From Owenia fusiformis (taxonomy: Eukaryota > Annelida > Polychaeta > Sabellida > Oweniidae): a stretch of DNA of 64,000 nt. This document shows positions 59,466-64,000 of this stretch, one piece after another. How positions within the stretch are numbered: the stretch's first letter is position 1; the number at the start of each line of letters is the position of its first letter. The DNA lies in assembly GCA_903813345.2 (NCBI GenBank), contig CAIIXF020000008.1:31208867-31272866 (forward strand). The letters run 5' to 3'. Position numbers and translations under genes: made by a program. The notes beneath the pieces were generated by a model that did no database searches, had not been told where the DNA came from, and saw only the letters and a list, made by a program, of their open reading frames with translations.

Positions 59466-62400
59466 AATGATGAATTAAAAATGAAACAAAATAGCTTGTG
59501 ATGCAGCATTTGTGTATTAAAGAATATAAACCAATTTTAACTTAAAAGAATGATTATTAGTGTTTTCACCTTAAATCTATTTACCATAATTACACCTTAG
59601 ACCTTCTTGCTGGTTAGCTCTGGATTCTACCAGTCCATATGATCCATTGTAAAAAAAAAATATTGTTTCATTTCTTTTTTTTCTTTTTATTTATTTTAGT
59701 ATTAAAGAAAACTGAGTGACAAGTAGAAATGCTGAATTGAATTGAAAAATAATTATTGTTCATTTTGATATTCAAAAATATTTGTACTTAGACACAATTG
59801 TTAAATTGGTTGAACATTTTTGGATGAAAGCTGAAAGCTGAAGTCATCTAGGGCCATAACTGGGTCCTAAGGCAAAATGGACATTAGCTGGATTTGCTAT
59901 TGTACACAATCGGTCTTTTTAAAATATTGTTATTAACAAGTTTGATACAATACACAAACAATTGAAAACGTTGAAGAATTATAAAAGTTTCAGATAAACT
60001 TAAACTAAACAAAAACAAAAACTAAACAAAAACAAGTGCAGCTGAATTTATTTAGTTTTTTAAATAACATTGACTGCTTCATTTAGGATGCATTTATTGT
60101 CTTTATGCAGATTAAACTCATAAAAATTAACAAGACTTAAAAACAATGAATTACGGTATTACCTTTTTTCAACGTTGCCTAAGTAAATAAACTTGCATCA
60201 GTTTTTTTTGAAAATGATCACATAAAGTTCATCTATCCCTTTTGCGACAAAACTTCATCAAACTTTTTCTCATTTTCTTGCCTTATTGTACAATGAAAGA
60301 AAATCTAGTTTATCCTTGCTGGTTCAAATCCTCCCCCTCTTTCAAAACTTGACTGCTAGGGTGCTTTACCTAATGCTTATTTGCAACGATTTTATATTGT
60401 ATTTAATTAGAACTGCATATTATCTTTGTTATATATATAAGTATAAGATATGTAGTCACTCTGCGGCTTATGATAACTTGAAATTGGCTTCACGCATGTT
60501 TATATAGCAGCATGAATGCCCTCTATAGTATATGTATGAGTGTTTGTTAACACGTTTCTTATTGTTAATAGGAGTTGTATTGAGAATATATTAATTAGGG
60601 AGCATCTCAAAAGTTCAATGTAGGATTATTAACTATTTGCACAGTTAATCTATGACCCCTCCCTCCCCATCATAACTGTATTTGAGAAATGTTGATATTT
60701 TTTGGTTTCGAAAATCACAGTATATCTTACACTACATGCATTTATATATTTGTATATGGCCTCATTCGATCCAGACCAGACCCTATTGACAAAACTTTCA
60801 TATTTGCCACTTGGATTGGCATAGACAGGCTTCAGAACGCTCATTTTTAGTTTAATAACGCAGATGCGAGTAGGTAGTTACCAGTTTCACCACCAGGTGG
60901 CTCGTTCGGGTCAGATAGCTTGGCGGGTATAGTAAAAAGTTCCCTTTAACTTAAATTACATCTGTTTTAGTGGTTCAATTTTCATATAACCCTTATGTAT
61001 CTAATAGTTATGCAAATCAAAATATGTCCAGTAAATGAAAATGTTATCTGACCAGTACAAGAAGAGATATTTTACTTTTTGTGATTTTGTAGCATGGGCT
61101 CTATGGAGAATCAACCTGAACTAGAAGTCACACTTTCAAAAATAATTAAATTTTCAAACTTGATAAACAATTTTCGGAACCATATTTCTAGATACTTTTA
61201 CATGTAGATTTCAAATATAACATCGCTTTGACTAAATTTTGAATATTTAATGGCGTAAATCAAGATTTTTCCTATTCGCATCTAGTCTATTTACTTTGTT
61301 GTGTTAATGTTTTTTTATTATTTTTTTATTTATCGTACCAGAAGTGCACTGGACAAAAAGTGCATGTACTAATGAAATTCCAGGGAACGATGTTGGAAGG
61401 GTAACTTTTACGCTAATGACCCCCTCTCTCCCTAACCTTGCAAATACCATTAATTTCCTGATATTGATCTTTCGAAATGCTCCCTTATTGTGATGTGTTA
61501 AATTTGACACTCATGTAATACTCCCATTTCATCCATATTCCCTTGGCAGTATCTGGGATAGACACTGCGGCGGGTAAATGAAAAATCATAATCAGACTAA
61601 ATTAGACCATTTTTAGTACTACTGTGTTTGTAAATTGCTCAGTTCTATAGTTCACCACATGTGGGTTCATCTGCCCAATACAACCAATTAAGTTCTTGAG
61701 ATCTTTCATTGGTAGTTGGAACTTACACGGTGCCCATGTCAATCTGCGCGCCTACTAGGCACACAGTTTGAGACTCTGACAAACTGCGCTCATATTTCAA
61801 AATGAAAGACGGGGAGGACACGACTCCCGAAAAAAGCCAGAATATCGTCATTTAGCATTTATTCAGCCATGATATATTTGTTCCACCCCTGCTTTTTGAT
61901 TTTTCTTGCATGAATATGTTGTATTTTGACACACAGTTAACCCCTTTAAATGAATAAGTGATTCCTTCGGGCGTTTTAAAGATATCCATTATGGGTGACC
62001 AAAATTAGCTGAAAGCAATTAATCACATGAGTTTTCCCTATGGGAAAATAACATGGGAAATATTGTTTTCCACTTTATCTAAAAGGAATCACTTATTCCT
62101 TTAAAGGGGTTAACTGTATGTCAAAACACAACATATTGATGCAAGAAAAATTTAGAAAGCAGGGGTGGAAGGGTTTTTTCAGAAAAATTACGTGGGTGGG
62201 TTGTTTGCATCTTCCCTGTCTCAAAGTCGAAATTATTTTATCATCTCTTGGAGTGCTTTTCCTGAAGGTAATGCATTGGTCTAACATATGCACCTGTTTA
62301 AATCCTCAGAAAATAGCTAAAATACAAAATATGACTGTCCGAAATCTGTTGCGATACTTTCCCTCCTCCTTTGCCTCACTGACCTTTTATTGTTTCTCAA

Positions 62401-64000
62401 AATATATTCTCCAAATCAGGAAATTTGAGTGATGAGCAGGAAAATTTTGTAGGGAATTTCAGTTACAGGGGTTCATTTTTGGAACTGTCAAACTTATGAT
62501 TTGGTAGCAAGTCATTGTTCGTCACAAAATAAAGAATGATTTACGATCATACCAAAATTGAAACCCAGTATAGTACTGTTTATTTGATGATATAAAAATT
62601 TCCAATTTTTTGTAGCTAAAATTGCGAACCTCAAACAGAAGTGAAGATACATATTTTTTTTAATCATGTGATCGGTTCTTATCCAATGAGAAAGCGAGAA
62701 ACATTTCAATGATTTAATAAATGTAAATAACATATAATATGACTCATTGCTTGTGCATTTGGCAGACATGCCTTGTTCCTACCCTATGAAGAATAACAGC
62801 AAAATAGCACCAGTGGGCAAACTCCACAATGCTTTCAAATTAATTAAGATATATGTAATATGAATAGGTCTTAAAATTGACCCCAGTGGCTCTGCATCAT
62901 ATGTATTACTTTACACATGTATATTGAACTTTGTCAGCGGTGAAAGTAACAAACATTGATTTTATGGAAAAAATCTCCAGGTATGCAATTGTAGAAAAAT
63001 ACAATAAACATGATTTTTCTGAATGGTAAATTGACTTAAAGAATGTAGAATTGATAAGGAATAATTTAAAATCAACATAATTAATACACATGTAGATAAA
63101 TATAGGTACACAATAATAGTCCAAATTCTTTAAAAAAGAAGGAAAATAAGGCAACATTTTTAAATAGTACCCCACACACAATTTTGTCGCCTACTTTGAT
63201 GTATTGTAGAAAAATATCCAAAAAGAGTTTGCTTATGAAATTTGGCATACTTTAACTTGAAACATTTTGTGATACTCAAATTTTTTTTTTGGAAATTTAA
63301 GTAATATTGACGAAAAACAAGCAGTTTTTAAATATTCATGTTTTAACAAAATTCAACGAAAATTTCCAGTTTTGCAGTTTCAAAGAGAGTTCAAATCATT
63401 TTGATTACATTTTGATTACAAACTTATTGCATTACATATGGTTTATCTGTTCTCTTAAGATATTGTTACTATGTGTTTGAGATGTTTTAACTCCTAAATA
63501 GGAATATTTTAAGGGTGGTTTTATTATTGTTAAAGAGTGAAGACCCCTATTAATTATTCTTTCAATACATGGGTAGGTGCATGTATCATATGGCTTGAAG
63601 TCTAAAAAGGTTTATCAGTGCATTAAAAGACATCCCTGCGTGGATTTCTATCCCATCCTACCACTACAGCATTTCCTACTTTCTCACTCGATTAAAAAAT
63701 CGCATCTCATAAAATCTCAAGAAAATGCTTGTATTTTGTTTAAGTTATTTAAGGCATGATTAACAGTGAGCTTGCACTCTTCAAAATTTCGTTGGCCTAC
63801 GATAGGGAGGCAACATTCGTCCAATGACTCACAGGTTGCCACCGACCGCTTACCTTTTGTTGGACAACATGAAATGATTCACATGGATTTAACATGTGAC
63901 CTTTCAGAGGTAACAGCATAAATTGTAACATTATAACAGTCACTCCTGCTTGGTTCAGTTTTGCTTTTACCTGTGGGTTATAATGGTGTTTGATAGGATA
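59466..64000. other. Remainder of spectrin intron 17, no further coding exon seen
   Basis: I looked for the second half of the spectrin SH3 domain and found no candidate. It holds a fold-back element at 61881-62170 and otherwise AT-rich sequence. The GPCR promoter and first exon should lie in its left part. Confidence 0.5.
61881..62170. mobile_element. 290 bp fold-back element (TTCCACCCCTGC ends)
   Basis: The left arm (61881 to about 61972) and right arm (about 62080 to 62170) are reverse complements with few mismatches, sharing TTCCACCCCTGCTTT, ATATGTTGT.TTTTGACA and AGTTAACCCCTTTAAA. The loop is about 110 bp. No sure target duplication. Confidence 0.8.

Overview
This is nuclear DNA of a marine invertebrate animal, most likely a lophotrochozoan such as a mollusc, brachiopod or relative; the phylum cannot be fixed from the window. 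The grounds are AT-rich DNA, genes of many small exons with GT..AG introns, an invertebrate-type beta-heavy spectrin with an SH3 domain, and dense non-coding inverted-repeat elements, including GTCCGTCC-bearing families that I recall from marine invertebrate genomes.

Left part (1.4-15.7 kb): two convergent multi-exon genes. The plus-strand gene (1556-9384) has 13 in-frame exons and gives a 752-residue protein with the layout of an RNase H-fold DDE transposase: a basic N-terminus, an acidic/NLS region, a Cys/His cluster, two Asp, a D-x2-H motif and a late Glu. The minus-strand gene (15677-12775) has five exons and gives a 275-residue protein with an AT-hook and a C-terminal domain related to the cytosolic 'ballast' of the P2X7 receptor, with no channel part. 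Both reading frames are intact. Each gene has the same two promoter words, TTTCGAATT then ATGACGTCA, in the same order.

Middle (15.7-40.3 kb): a stretch of about 24.5 kb in which I see no protein gene. It is a store of non-autonomous elements: at least a dozen copies of a ~165 bp family (called R1 here), hAT-like miniature elements, a 1.7 kb element with internal 162 bp tandem repeats, and an 850 bp near-perfect palindrome flanked by a 5 bp direct repeat.

Right part (40.3 kb to the end): the 5' half of a beta-heavy spectrin gene (karst/sma-1/SPTBN5 type). Seventeen coding exons give 859 residues: two CH domains, about four spectrin repeats, an acidic linker and the start of the SH3 domain. 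The SH3 domain is cut by an intron that runs to the end of the window. Nested in that intron on the other strand is a class A GPCR with a single coding exon (487 residues). The spectrin introns also hold a 1.2 kb TIR element with a 5 bp target duplication, Tc1/mariner-like miniature elements and a 59 bp minisatellite.

Spectrin and the GPCR are ordinary host genes. The transposase-like and P2X7-ballast genes form the least understood unit here and are the best candidates for follow-up.
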